Positions 17,022-26,402 of a stretch of DNA of 64,000 nucleotides are shown here, piece after piece (the stretch's first letter is position 1; every line of letters begins with the position of its first letter). Made by a program: the position numbers and the translations under genes. The DNA comes from an uncultured Flavobacteriaceae bacterium (GTDB lineage: Bacteria > Bacteroidota > Bacteroidia > Flavobacteriales > Flavobacteriaceae): positions 310,001 to 374,000 of the forward strand of contig CANMXP010000002.1 of NCBI GenBank assembly GCA_947501845.1, written 5' to 3'. Under the pieces are notes generated by a model. That model saw only the letters and a program-made list of their open reading frames with translations, ran no database searches and was not told the DNA's origin.

Positions 17022-19907
17022 CTATTTTTTAATAACTCTCATAGTTTTAATAGCTGCCCCCGCTTCATTACCAAACAATTTAATTGCATAAACATTAGAG
17101 TTCGATACTTTCAAACTAAAGTCACTTAAATCAATACTTTCTTGTTTACCAGTGATTTTTTTTCCGTATAAAGTTCTTCCATAAAGATCCATTATTAAAA
17201 CTTTCTCGAAGTGATGATTACTTGGTAGTTTAAGACTTAATTGGCTATCAAATGGATTAGGATATGCTTTTATACTAACCGCTCTCTGTTCATCAATAGA
17301 ATTGGGATTTTCATCAGACAATGTTGAACTTACACTAACTCCAGATTTATTACAAGCATCAATATTCGATGTCCATGTGGTTCCTACTGGCCTTATGTTT
17401 GCTTTCCATAAATACCCAGAACCTTCAGTTGGAGCATTGTTTAAGTTAACTGTTACTGCTGCAGTTCCAGTACCAGCATCTACTGTTGCTTTCCCTGTTG
17501 ACAACCATCCTGAATCCCAAAACTCTACTACAACGTCTCTACTCTGTGTTGCCGTATAAGGTACGCTAAGAACATATGAAGTCGAAGACTCAACAGATTC
17601 TGGCAAAAGACCACAGCTTACAGTATCTGCACTAGGCGGTATGTTGACAAATGAAATCGTATTTAAATTAAGCTCGCCGTCAGGGAATTCCAAACGCAAT
17701 ATTTTTCCATTTCCACCAGCCACATAAACATCATTTAAAACAATGGTTTGATAAGTATTTTTGTCTCCTGTATTTGGAAGTGTAAATGTTCCTAACGTTT
17801 CACCATCTAGTTTTACAATAATGCGTTTGTTATTTTCTGAAGAAGAAATTCTTGCTTCCATATTATAAGTTCCAGTGGTTACATTTACCGTATATTCTAC
17901 CCATTCTCCAGCAGTAATCCCCCCCAAAACCTGACCACCATCTCCTGCTTCAATATCTACAGCTTCAGATGTTCTGTATAAACCTCCATTATTAGCAGCA
18001 TCTGTATCATGATATGCTATACCTTCTCCCCCAGTATCGTAATCTCTTGCATCTATAGTTCCCGGTATCGTACTAGCCACACCTCCATACGGGTTTTGTG
18101 CAATAATCCCTCCATCATATTTTTCAACTTGTAAAATTAAAGATGATACATGTCCTCCCGTATCGGGAAAAGTAACAGACACGGTATTATTTGCTTGAAT
18201 TAGATTCATAGGAACTGGAATTTCTATGGTTCCAAAGAAATCGCTTCTATTTGCCTGATCGTAGCCCTTCCAATTATTTGGAACAGTTACGTAAGTACCA
18301 TTTACATTTACCACAGGTGCTTTTGATACATTGTGTTTTCTTCCCAAAGACATTCTTAAAGTTGCCTTACCCGTACCCGTAGCGACACCATTAAACGAAA
18401 ATACGATGGCAGACCCACTGATAATAGGTTGCAGATATGTTGAGGCATAGTATTTTGTACTACGAATTGCATCATCGAAAGTAATAGTATTTGAAAACGT
18501 ATACTCTAACGTTACGGTTTCCCCTCCTATTAAAGTAATGCTAGAAGGTGCATTTGTGCTCAATGTATTCGTAAAAACTGGTTCGGCATTATCATAAACT
18601 TTTAATGTTTTTATTCTCACATTTTGAAACCCTGAAAAGACATCTGCAAAATTTAAATTTACTGTTTGCGACGATGTATCTAAATTATTTAAGGCCACAT
18701 ACATTTTCGTTCCATTTACAAACGCTTGTACTTGGATGTCTGGATGATCTGAATTTACAGCAACACGTTTTCCTTGGAACTCTTTCCATAGATCATAAAA
18801 ATATATTTTAGGTGTATAGACCCAGCCTTCTGGATTGGGCTCACCTAAATTGGTTGGTCTTAAGAGCACAGCACCGTAAGGCTGATAATTATTTGCTGCT
18901 GTTAAATGCCATAAGGCCTTAGCTGTCGCAAATGGTATGGAAATTACCATTTTATCTTCTCTTTCTAATAAATTGAATAAAATATTGTTGAAAGATTTTA
19001 CTGTTTGTGCGCTTTCTATATCCGAATAATTCGGTCCGTACCCACTAGCAATACCTCCATATTCAGAAATAGCATGATCTTTAACAAAGCCAAATTTTAT
19101 ATGGCTATAGGCCTCTATTAAATCTAATATGGCTTCAGAATTACTTCCCGATCTATAAGTATCCTGTCCTGTGACATTGATCCCATCGTATAAATGGGTT
19201 GAAAATGCATCCATATTTGCACCAGCCCTATCCATAAACATTTTCATTCTGCCATTCCAATGCCCAAAATCCCATAACTCCATAGATGGCCATGCACTTG
19301 CATAACCAATAATTTTCATTTTAGCTAAGTCTGGTTCTGCATGTATCTTTTCCCCTATTTCATTAAACCAATCTGCCATACGAATACGCATTAAATTAGC
19401 ATCAGGCTGTTGTGCTGCAAATACCGCATCATCAGAGTGTACAAAAGGTTCATTCATAAGTTCAAAAAACTCTGGTCGTCCCGCATCATCCACAAAATCC
19501 TTCCAATATTCTACAGCCCAATTAGCTGCAGCTTCCATGTCCAGATCATAACGAATAACATTATTTGGGTGTTCTGTAGAAATAAAACGAGATACATTTC
19601 TAATACCATTAGTCCCAGACCGATATGCAGGATAACTACCAACCGTTCCCGTTTGATTTTTGGCATAAGAATAAGGTCCCCAGAAACCTCGACCTCTGCT
19701 CACATTATAATCTGCATAAAATGTGTTCATTTCAGCATCAGACGTCGCATTGGAATGAATTGTAAAATACCTGGCTCTATCCAAGTCTGAAACCTCCCCT
19801 AAATAGCGCTGAACACTTTGGTCGATGGTCACTGTTTGAGAAAATATTAGCACTGGAATCATTAGAGCCAACATTAGTAAAGAATTCTTGATTTTTAAAT
19901 TTTGCAT
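17022..19907 (-). CDS. GH86 beta-agarase/porphyranase with CBM6 and T9SS sorting domain
   Basis: Start set at ATG 19907 (MQNLKIKN..., signal peptide ending IFSQ); the frame opens further upstream without a signal. 961 residues. The GH86-like TIM barrel covers about 30-420, with candidate acid/base Glu153 in ELMNEPFVH and nucleophile Glu282 in ISEYGG. All-beta accessory domains extend to about 610. A CBM6-like module lies at about 621-756 (RDYDTGGEGIAYHD, GEWVEYTV, LRLEF). An Ig-like region (757-875) and a T9SS type A domain (876-961, YPNPF, DLYGRTLY, ends MRVIKK) follow. It would cleave red-algal galactans (agarose or porphyran) outside the cell. No SusC/SusD or sulfatase neighbours. Alternative: a related GH-A clan galactanase. 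Confidence 0.78.
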   Translation of the reverse strand: MQNLKIKNSLLMLALMIPVLIFSQTVTIDQSVQRYLGEVSDLDRARYFTIHSNATSDAEMNTFYADYNVSRGRGFWGPYSYAKNQTGTVGSYPAYRSGTNGIRNVSRFISTEHPNNVIRYDLDMEAAANWAVEYWKDFVDDAGRPEFFELMNEPFVHSDDAVFAAQQPDANLMRIRMADWFNEIGEKIHAEPDLAKMKIIGYASAWPSMELWDFGHWNGRMKMFMDRAGANMDAFSTHLYDGINVTGQDTYRSGSNSEAILDLIEAYSHIKFGFVKDHAISEYGGIASGYGPNYSDIESAQTVKSFNNILFNLLEREDKMVISIPFATAKALWHLTAANNYQPYGAVLLRPTNLGEPNPEGWVYTPKIYFYDLWKEFQGKRVAVNSDHPDIQVQAFVNGTKMYVALNNLDTSSQTVNLNFADVFSGFQNVRIKTLKVYDNAEPVFTNTLSTNAPSSITLIGGETVTLEYTFSNTITFDDAIRSTKYYASTYLQPIISGSAIVFSFNGVATGTGKATLRMSLGRKHNVSKAPVVNVNGTYVTVPNNWKGYDQANRSDFFGTIEIPVPMNLIQANNTVSVTFPDTGGHVSSLILQVEKYDGGIIAQNPYGGVASTIPGTIDARDYDTGGEGIAYHDTDAANNGGLYRTSEAVDIEAGDGGQVLGGITAGEWVEYTVNVTTGTYNMEARISSSENNKRIIVKLDGETLGTFTLPNTGDKNTYQTIVLNDVYVAGGNGKILRLEFPDGELNLNTISFVNIPPSADTVSCGLLPESVESSTSYVLSVPYTATQSRDVVVEFWDSGWLSTGKATVDAGTGTAAVTVNLNNAPTEGSGYLWKANIRPVGTTWTSNIDACNKSGVSVSSTLSDENPNSIDEQRAVSIKAYPNPFDSQLSLKLPSNHHFEKVLIMDLYGRTLYGKKITGKQESIDLSDFSLKVSNSNVYAIKLFGNEAGAAIKTMRVIKK

Positions 19908-20385
19908 AATAAAAAAATTTAGTAATGATGATGATTTTTTTATTTCATAATGCTTTATCATATATACAGGGCTATACGCTAATAACATGTTAAGAAATGG
20001 CATATAAATGTATATCCTTTTTTCACTTTAATTAGCAACATATCTCTTTATAAGCAGCTCATATGTTTAAAAAAACAACTAATCATGTTAAAATCAATTG
20101 ATCAGTTTTTAATACCTCTAATTGATCAGCGTTAAGAAGACCTGTAGAACTTTAATACAGATAGAAGTTATAATTCTAAAACAGTTAAATCTATTTTTTA
20201 AACAACAAGTTTCTTAAAATTAAAGCTATTATTACCTAATGATATAAAGCAGATTGCAGGTAATTATAGAACCCTCTATTATTTAAAGAAATAATCTCGT
20301 TTCTCTCTTTGGTAATCAAATATATAATCGTAAATTTGCAAACTCTTTTTGAGAGAGGAATGTTTAATAAATAAAAATAATTAGT
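19908..20385. other. Intergenic region between GH86 and rplM promoters
   Basis: AT-rich and non-coding. It holds a direct repeat AATTGATCAG at 20096-20105 and 20120-20129 (24-bp spacing, the first overlapping palindrome ATCAATTGAT), about 190-220 bp upstream of the GH86 start and a possible regulator site for it. The rplM promoter is at 20308-20338. Nothing else recognised. Confidence 0.45.
20308..20338 (+). promoter_or_regulatory. Promoter of rplM-rpsI
   Basis: TTTG at 20308-20311 and TAAATTTG at 20331-20338 with 19 nt between, matching the Bacteroidota sigma-A consensus (TTTG / TANNTTTG). Predicted transcript start lies about 40 nt upstream of the rplM GTG. Confidence 0.8.
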
Positions 20386-20841
20386 GTGGATACATTAAGC
20401 TACAAAACGATTTCGGCCAACAAAGCGACTGTAAATAAGCAGTGGGTTTTAGTTGATGCTGAAGGTCAAGCACTTGGTCGTCTCGCTTCTAAAGTTGCAA
20501 AACTTTTAAGAGGTAAGCACAAGCCAAACTTCACACCTCACGTTGATTGCGGCGATAACGTTATTGTTATCAATGCAGAAAAAATCAGCTTATCTGGAAA
20601 CAAATGGAACGAAAAAACGTACATTCGTCACACAGGTTACCCAGGAGGACAAAGAAGTTTAACTGCTACAGAATTGTATGGAAAAGATCCTGCAAGAGTA
20701 GTAGAAAAATCAATTAAAGGAATGCTGCCTAAAAATAAATTAGGTGCAAATTTATTCCGTAATTTAACTGTTGTTGTTGGTTCAGCTCATACTCATGAGG
20801 CTCAAAAACCTAAAACAATTAACTTAAACGAATTCAAATAA
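20386..20841 (+). CDS. rplM: 50S ribosomal protein L13
   Basis: 151 residues with the L13 hallmarks [36 protein letters not shown] and GMLPKNKLG. The GTG at 20386 is chosen because the frame opens there and the family N-terminus fits; no upstream ATG is available. L13 is an early-assembling large-subunit protein. Its TAATG junction overlaps the rpsI start by one base, coupling the two genes. Confidence 0.97.
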   Translation: MDTLSYKTISANKATVNKQWVLVDAEGQALGRLASKVAKLLRGKHKPNFTPHVDCGDNVIVINAEKISLSGNKWNEKTYIRHTGYPGGQRSLTATELYGKDPARVVEKSIKGMLPKNKLGANLFRNLTVVVGSAHTHEAQKPKTINLNEFK

Positions 20842-21227
20842 TGGAAGTAATTCACAAAATTGGTCGTAGAAAAACGGCTGTTGCTCGTGTGTATGTTGCC
20901 CCAGGAAAAGGGAACATCACGATTAATAAAAAAGACATAACGTCTTACTTTACTACTGCAACATTACAGTACAAAGTAAAACAACCTTTAGTTATGACTA
21001 ACAATGATAGCAACTTTGATATTACAGTAAATGTATTTGGAGGAGGTATTACAGGTCAAGCAGAAGCTGTTCGTTTAGCAATATCTCGCGCTATGTGCGA
21101 AGTTGATGCTGAAAACAGATTAACTTTAAAACCAGAAGGTTTATTAACTAGAGATCCAAGAATGGTGGAGCGTAAAAAATTCGGACAGAAAAAAGCGCGT
21201 AAGAAATTCCAGTTCTCTAAACGTTAA
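20841..21227 (+). CDS. rpsI: 30S ribosomal protein S9
   Basis: 128 residues; GRRKTAVARVYV at the N-terminus, GGGITGQAEAVRLAISRA in the core and the basic tail KKARKKFQFSKR, which reaches the P-site tRNA in known ribosomes. It starts within the stop codon of rplM. Conserved order rplM-rpsI-rpsB-tsf continues downstream after 215 nt. Confidence 0.97.
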   Translation: MEVIHKIGRRKTAVARVYVAPGKGNITINKKDITSYFTTATLQYKVKQPLVMTNNDSNFDITVNVFGGGITGQAEAVRLAISRAMCEVDAENRLTLKPEGLLTRDPRMVERKKFGQKKARKKFQFSKR

Positions 21228-21296
21228 AATCCTCAACTCGATTGGGGATCTGTTTATCGGTTATCTCAATCTTGTTGAAATTTAAAAAATTAAAAG

Positions 21297-21317
21297 ATCC
21301 TGAAACAAGTTCAGGAT
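21297..21317. repeat. REP-like hairpin (ATCCTGAA / TTCAGGAT)
   Basis: Perfect 8-bp inverted repeat with 5-nt loop in the rpsI-rpsB gap. On the + strand it is followed by A rather than T residues, so it is a poor terminator. Its core resembles the hairpin beside tRNA-Gln and fits a dispersed intergenic hairpin family. Confidence 0.45.
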
Positions 21318-21442
21318 AAAAAAACTAGTTATTGTTGTCCTAGTCCCAAAAGACAGGATTTAGTTTAGCATCTAAATGATTAAGGCGATTTAAAATGACC
21401 ACTTAATCATTGCTAATTCAACAGAACGTAAACTATTACAAA

Positions 21443-22231
21443 ATGGCAGTAGAAGTAAAAGAATTACTTGAAGCAGGTGTACACTTCGGTCACCTTACAC
21501 GTAAATGGGATCCAAATATGGCTCCTTACGTATATATGGAGCGCAACGGCATCCATATTATCAACCTTTATAAAACAGCGGCTAAAATTGATGAAGCAGG
21601 TGCTGCATTAAGCAAAATTGCTAATTCAGGTCGTAAAATTTTATTCGTTGCAACTAAAAAGCAAGCTAAAGATATCGTAGCAGAAAAAGCGGGTTCTATT
21701 AACATGCCTTACATCACAGAAAGATGGCCAGGTGGTATGTTAACAAACTTTGTTACTATTAGAAAAGCCGTTAAAAAAATGGCTTCTATTGATAGAATGA
21801 AGAAAGATGGTACATTTATGACGCTTTCTAAGAAAGAGCGTTTGCAAGTAGATCGTTTAAGAGCTAAGTTAGAAAAAAACTTAGGTTCTATTAGCGATAT
21901 GACTCGTTTACCAGGTGCTTTATTTGTTGTAGATATTAAGCGTGAGCATATTGCGATTAAAGAAGCTCAAAAATTAAACATTCCTATTTTTGCAATGGTG
22001 GATACCAACTCAGACCCACGTCAAGTTGACTATGTAATCCCTGCAAATGATGATGCTTCTAAATCAATTGATAAAATTTTGACTCACGTCGCAGCTTCTA
22101 TCTCTAATGGTTTAGCCGAGCGTAAAGCAGAAAAAGAGGCAGCAGCATCTGCATCTGAAGCTCCAAAAGCTCCAAAAGCTAAGGCTAAAGCTGCTCCAGC
22201 TAAAACAGTTGCAGCCGAAGAAGAAGAATAA
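21443..22231 (+). CDS. rpsB: 30S ribosomal protein S2
   Basis: Start set at ATG 21443 (MAVEVKELLEAGVHFGH), 33 nt inside the longest frame, because S2 proteins begin here. 262 residues: HFGHLTRKWDPNM, PYITERWPGGMLTNF, DTNSDPRQVDYVIPANDDA. The C-terminal ~40 residues form an Ala/Lys/Glu-rich low-complexity tail, an extension found in other Bacteroidota S2 proteins. The tsf gene follows after 85 nt. Confidence 0.97.
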   Translation: MAVEVKELLEAGVHFGHLTRKWDPNMAPYVYMERNGIHIINLYKTAAKIDEAGAALSKIANSGRKILFVATKKQAKDIVAEKAGSINMPYITERWPGGMLTNFVTIRKAVKKMASIDRMKKDGTFMTLSKKERLQVDRLRAKLEKNLGSISDMTRLPGALFVVDIKREHIAIKEAQKLNIPIFAMVDTNSDPRQVDYVIPANDDASKSIDKILTHVAASISNGLAERKAEKEAAASASEAPKAPKAKAKAAPAKTVAAEEEE

Positions 22232-22316
22232 ATTAACAATTACACAATACAAATAAGTCGTTTAATTCTTTTCTTAGCTGAAATTATTTGAACGACTTTT
22301 TTAAATTAAATAAGAT

Positions 22317-23291
22317 ATGGAATCTACAGTAAAAATTACAGCAGCAGAAGTAAACAAGCTAAGACAAGCAACTGGTGCTGGTATGATGGATTGCAAAAAA
22401 GCTTTAGTTGAAGCTCAAGGCGATTTTGACAAAGCCATTGAAGTATTACGTAAAAAAGGACAAAAAGTAGCAGAAAAAAGAGCAGACAGAGACTCTTCTG
22501 AAGGGGCTGCTGTTGCAAAAATAAATGCAGACCAAACTCAAGGAGTCGCTATCGTATTAGGTTGTGAAACTGATTTCGTAGGTAAAAACGAAAACTTTTT
22601 AGCTTTAGCAAATGACTTAGCTGAAATCGCTTTGAACTACAACACTAAAGAAGAATTTTTAGCAGCCGATTTTGGAGGCATGTCTGTTGCAGATAAATTA
22701 ACAGAACAAACTGGTGTTATTGGTGAAAAACTAGATATCACTGCTTTTGAAAAATTAGAAGCTTCTTTTGTTGGTGCTTATGTACACATCAATAAAATTG
22801 CTGCATTAGTGGGTTTATCTTCTAAAGTAGACAATGCTGAAACATTGGTTAAAGATGTTGCTATGCAAGTAGCTTCTATGGGAGCAACTACATTGTCTTA
22901 TAAAGATTTCGATCCTGCTTTTGTTGCTTCAGAGACTGAAGCTAGAATTGCTGTTATTGAAAAAGATAATATCGAATTAGGTCGTTTAGGTAAAACACTT
23001 AAAAATGTACCTCAGTTTATCTCTATGGCACAATTAACTCCTGAAGTATTAGCTAACGCTGAAGAAGCTGCTAAAGCAGAATTAAAAGCTGAAGGCAAGC
23101 CAGAACAAATCTGGGACAGAATTTTACCAGGAAAAATGGAGCGTTTTATTTCTGATAACACAACATTAGATCAAGAACAATGTTTATTAGATCAAAACTT
23201 CATTAAAGATGAAAAAATAAATGTTGCGAAGTATGTAACATCTTATGGTGATGTTGAAATTACAGGTTTCAAACGTGCTTCTGTAGGGTAA
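22317..23291 (+). CDS. tsf: Elongation factor Ts
   Basis: 324 residues. N-terminal UBA-like domain with TGAGMMDCKKAL, core with GCETDFVGKN (the TDFV motif that contacts EF-Tu), and two EF-Ts subdomains including the long insertion usual in Bacteroidota. Nucleotide exchange factor of EF-Tu. Followed by a clear terminator. Confidence 0.97.
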   Translation: MESTVKITAAEVNKLRQATGAGMMDCKKALVEAQGDFDKAIEVLRKKGQKVAEKRADRDSSEGAAVAKINADQTQGVAIVLGCETDFVGKNENFLALANDLAEIALNYNTKEEFLAADFGGMSVADKLTEQTGVIGEKLDITAFEKLEASFVGAYVHINKIAALVGLSSKVDNAETLVKDVAMQVASMGATTLSYKDFDPAFVASETEARIAVIEKDNIELGRLGKTLKNVPQFISMAQLTPEVLANAEEAAKAELKAEGKPEQIWDRILPGKMERFISDNTTLDQEQCLLDQNFIKDEKINVAKYVTSYGDVEITGFKRASVG

Positions 23292-23325
23292 TTAATTTCT
23301 GCAAAAAGCAAAGTCTTAACAATAT

Positions 23326-23357
23326 AAACCACTAATCTATTAGGTTGGTGGTTTTTT
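23326..23357 (+). terminator. Terminator after tsf
   Basis: Stem AAACCAC (23326-23332) / GTGGTTT (23348-23354) followed by a T run. Confidence 0.85.
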
Positions 23358-23516
23358 TATACAAAAAATCCGTTTCAGCAAATTAAGATATTGTTTATAT
23401 TTGCTAAACTTTCAAAAGTAAAAATGAAATGAGCTATACTAACATAGTCGATATGATTCGAAATGTTAAATTAGTGAATGACATCTGACCTATAAAAAAG
23501 CAATAGAAATTAACAG

Positions 23517-24224
23517 ATGAAATACAAACGTATACTCCTAAAATTATCTGGAGAAGCACTAATGGGAGACCGCCAATACGGTATTGACCCAGAACGATTA
23601 GCAGAATATGCAAAAGATATAAAAACTATTACGGATAAGGGTGTAGAAGTTGCCATAGTTATTGGAGGCGGAAACATTTTTAGAGGAGTTGCAGGTGCCA
23701 GTAAAGGTATGGATCGTGTACAAGGCGATCATATGGGGATGCTAGCAACTGTTATAAATGGCTTGGCTTTACAAGGTGCATTAGAAGACGCTGGCATACC
23801 AACACGTTTACAAACAGCGATACAAATTAACGAAGTAGCTGAGCCTTTTATTAGACGAAAAGCCATGCGCCATTTAGAAAAAGGACGTGTTGTTATTTTT
23901 GGTGGAGGTACAGGAAATCCTTATTTCACGACAGATTCTGCAGCTGTTTTAAGAGCCATAGAGGTTGAAGCAGATGTTATATTAAAAGGCACCCGCGTTG
24001 ATGGTATTTATAATACAGACCCTGAAAAAGATGACAATGCCATTAAATTTAATTTTATATCTTTTGACGATGTTTTAAGCAAAGGATTAAAAGTTATGGA
24101 CACCACAGCATTTACGTTAAGTCAAGAAAATGAATTACCTATCATTGTTTTCGATATGAATAAAAAAGGTAATTTATTAAAAGTAGTTTCTGGCGAGAAA
24201 ATTGGCACAGAAGTTAACTTATAA
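23517..24224 (+). CDS. pyrH: UMP kinase
   Basis: 235 residues of the amino-acid kinase fold: [12 protein letters not shown] (phosphate loop), [24 protein letters not shown] (UMP/ATP region) and [13 protein letters not shown]. Phosphorylates UMP to UDP in pyrimidine synthesis. Sits between tsf and frr as in many bacteria, but the gaps here (225 and 240 nt) suggest separate promoters. Confidence 0.97.
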   Translation: MKYKRILLKLSGEALMGDRQYGIDPERLAEYAKDIKTITDKGVEVAIVIGGGNIFRGVAGASKGMDRVQGDHMGMLATVINGLALQGALEDAGIPTRLQTAIQINEVAEPFIRRKAMRHLEKGRVVIFGGGTGNPYFTTDSAAVLRAIEVEADVILKGTRVDGIYNTDPEKDDNAIKFNFISFDDVLSKGLKVMDTTAFTLSQENELPIIVFDMNKKGNLLKVVSGEKIGTEVNL

Positions 24225-24464
24225 AATTGGTATAATTAAATCTGTCAGTTCCTTATAGTAATTGGGTATAGCCGAAGTGACCATAAGGAAATCTAACAAC
24301 AGCGTTTATAAAAGAACAAGATTGTTAGTTTGGCGTAATATTTGAAATAAGTATATTCGTATTTGGTATTTAAACCAATACATTAAAATGCAAATGACTC
24401 TGTACAAGTTATTTCGATGAATATGTGCAGATAACTATTTATATTGACCTAAAAGTTTGATACA

Positions 24465-25022
24465 ATGAACGAAGACGTACAATTTATACTGGATTCATCA
24501 AAAGAAGCTATGGATAATGCCATAAAGCATCTAGAAAAACAATTTATTAATATTAGGGCAGGAAAAGCAAGTCCAGCGATGCTTGGCAGTGTCATGGTAG
24601 ACTATTACGGATCACAAACACCGTTAAGTCAAGTTGCCAATGTAAATACGCCAGATGGAAGGACCATTACCGTACAACCATGGGAAAAAAGCATGCTACA
24701 AGAAATTGAACGCGGTATAGCCTACGCCAATCTTGGTTTTAATCCAATGAACAATGGTGAAACCATCATTATTAATGTACCACCATTAACAGAGGAGCGT
24801 AGACGTAATTTAGCAAAACAAGCTAAAGCTGAAGCTGAAGACGCAAAGGTTAGTATAAGAACTGCTCGTAAGGATGCTAACAACGAGATTAAAAAATTAG
24901 AAGACTTATCGGAGGACTTAGTTAAAAATGCCGAAATCGATATACAACAAATGACTGATGACTACGTTAAAAAGGTTGATGCTCTTTTCGATATAAAAGA
25001 AAAGGAAATTATGACCGTATAA
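24465..25022 (+). CDS. frr: Ribosome recycling factor
   Basis: 185 residues; NIRAGKASPAML near the N-terminus, PWEKSMLQEIERGI, and the three-helix bundle segment PPLTEERRRNLAKQAK. Splits post-termination ribosomes with EF-G. A strong terminator follows directly. Confidence 0.97.
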   Translation: MNEDVQFILDSSKEAMDNAIKHLEKQFINIRAGKASPAMLGSVMVDYYGSQTPLSQVANVNTPDGRTITVQPWEKSMLQEIERGIAYANLGFNPMNNGETIIINVPPLTEERRRNLAKQAKAEAEDAKVSIRTARKDANNEIKKLEDLSEDLVKNAEIDIQQMTDDYVKKVDALFDIKEKEIMTV

Positions 25023-25024
25023 TT

Positions 25025-25050
25025 AAAAGCGACATTTTAGTCGCTTTTTT
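25025..25050 (+). terminator. Terminator after frr
   Basis: AAAAGCGAC (25025-25033) / GTCGCTTTT (25040-25048) and a T run. Confidence 0.88.
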
Positions 25051-25082
25051 AGTAAACCTTTTAGCTTCTCTCACAACCTTAA

Positions 25083-26354
25083 ATGACAAGATGTTCTTCC
25101 CTTATAATTTGTTTTATTTGTGCTGCATTTTCATATGCTCAAAAGTCATCGGAAACTATCCTGGAGCCCTCTCAAGATTCCATAAAAAAAATTGAATTTA
25201 TAAAACACTTGGGAAATGGGTACTTACCCACAAAATATTTTAATTTCGATTTAAGGTATTTAATTAAATACAATCAATATGAAGCCATAAGAACAGGTTT
25301 GGGAGGTATTACCAATGACCAATTTTCAGAAAAATATCGTGTTAATGGTTATGGGGTATATGGTTTTAGAGATCATACTTTTAAATATAGTATTGGTGGT
25401 GGTTTTAGAATAGCAGAAAAAACGAATACCTGGGTAAATCTTTCTTATACCGATGATTTACGAGAAACTGGAAGCACTAAATTTTTAACAGATGGCCGGT
25501 TCTTTCAGTTTTTTGAACCTCGCTTACTAAACATAGATTTATTTCACAAACTTATAATCAAATCTCTAAATTTAGAACATCAGCCAAACCCTAAACTATT
25601 TACTGAAGCCGAATTCGCTATTAGCAATGTAAACCCCACTTACAACTATGGGTATGTATTAGACAACAACATTGTTAACTCATTTCATTTAAGCACAGCT
25701 AAACTATCCATACAATGGAACCCATTTAGTAAGTTTGAAATGTCGGAGAATAAATTAAAGGAAACCAAAAAAGGCTACCCCCAGTTTTCTCTTCAATACA
25801 CTAAAAGTTTTAAAGATGTTTTTAAAAGTGATTTTAACTTCTCAAAATTAGATTTTAGAACTGTTTATAAAATTGGGGATGAAAATCATGGCCTTTCAGA
25901 GATAACCTTAGTCTCTGGAATAACAAATGGCAATACCCCATTAACTCATTTATACCATGCCTACCCTAATAATATTAACAAAGCAACTATCATGCAGCGC
26001 TTTTCGGTAGCTGGATTAAATAGTTTTGAAACCATGTATTTTAATGAGTTTTTTTCAGATAAATTCACTACCATACAGTTTAAACACTATTTGAAACCTT
26101 TCAATGTTTCCGAACACTATAAGCCTCAAATTGTATTAATAACTCGATATGCTCTAGGCGATATGGAGCAACCCGAATTACATCAAAATGTAACTTTTGG
26201 ATCTTTAAGAAAGGGATACACAGAATCTGGATTTGAATTTAACAAATTGCTCTTTGGCTTTGGTTTAAGCTTTACATACCGCTATGGGGCCTATCACTTG
26301 CCAGAATTTAGTAATAATGTTGCTTTTAAGTTTACATTTAACGTCACTTTATAA
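25083..26354 (+). CDS. Short DUF5686-like outer-membrane protein
   Basis: 423 residues with a signal peptide ending at FSYAQ. The body resembles the C-terminal barrel of DUF5686 proteins: FNFDLRYLIKYNQYEAIRTGLGG, GVYGFRDHTFKYSIGGG, YNYGYVLDN, and an ESGFEFNKLLFGFGLSF strand close to the end. It lacks the N-terminal carboxypeptidase-regulatory-like domain and first half usual in the ~800-residue family. The start with a signal peptide argues for a genuine short version rather than a truncated gene. Function unknown. Confidence 0.65.
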   Translation: MTRCSSLIICFICAAFSYAQKSSETILEPSQDSIKKIEFIKHLGNGYLPTKYFNFDLRYLIKYNQYEAIRTGLGGITNDQFSEKYRVNGYGVYGFRDHTFKYSIGGGFRIAEKTNTWVNLSYTDDLRETGSTKFLTDGRFFQFFEPRLLNIDLFHKLIIKSLNLEHQPNPKLFTEAEFAISNVNPTYNYGYVLDNNIVNSFHLSTAKLSIQWNPFSKFEMSENKLKETKKGYPQFSLQYTKSFKDVFKSDFNFSKLDFRTVYKIGDENHGLSEITLVSGITNGNTPLTHLYHAYPNNINKATIMQRFSVAGLNSFETMYFNEFFSDKFTTIQFKHYLKPFNVSEHYKPQIVLITRYALGDMEQPELHQNVTFGSLRKGYTESGFEFNKLLFGFGLSFTYRYGAYHLPEFSNNVAFKFTFNVTL

Positions 26355-26374
26355 GGTATTACACTCCTTTTTTC

Positions 26375-26382
26375 TACCTTTG
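26375..26382 (+). promoter_or_regulatory. Candidate -7 element (TACCTTTG) of the MMPL exporter gene
   Basis: Perfect TANNTTTG match 20 nt upstream of the ATG at 26403; the -33 box is weak. Confidence 0.45.
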
Positions 26383-26402
26383 CGCTTCGTTTTATATCAG
26401 GC

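Noticed and set aside
17302-19790. Plus-strand ORFs inside the GH86 gene (up to 126 codons)
   Set aside because: Shadows of a long coherent minus-strand gene.
24250-24291. TTCCTTAT/ATAAGGAA inverted repeat between pyrH and frr as a terminator
   Set aside because: Long 24-nt loop and no T-run; may be a remnant of a dispersed repeat.
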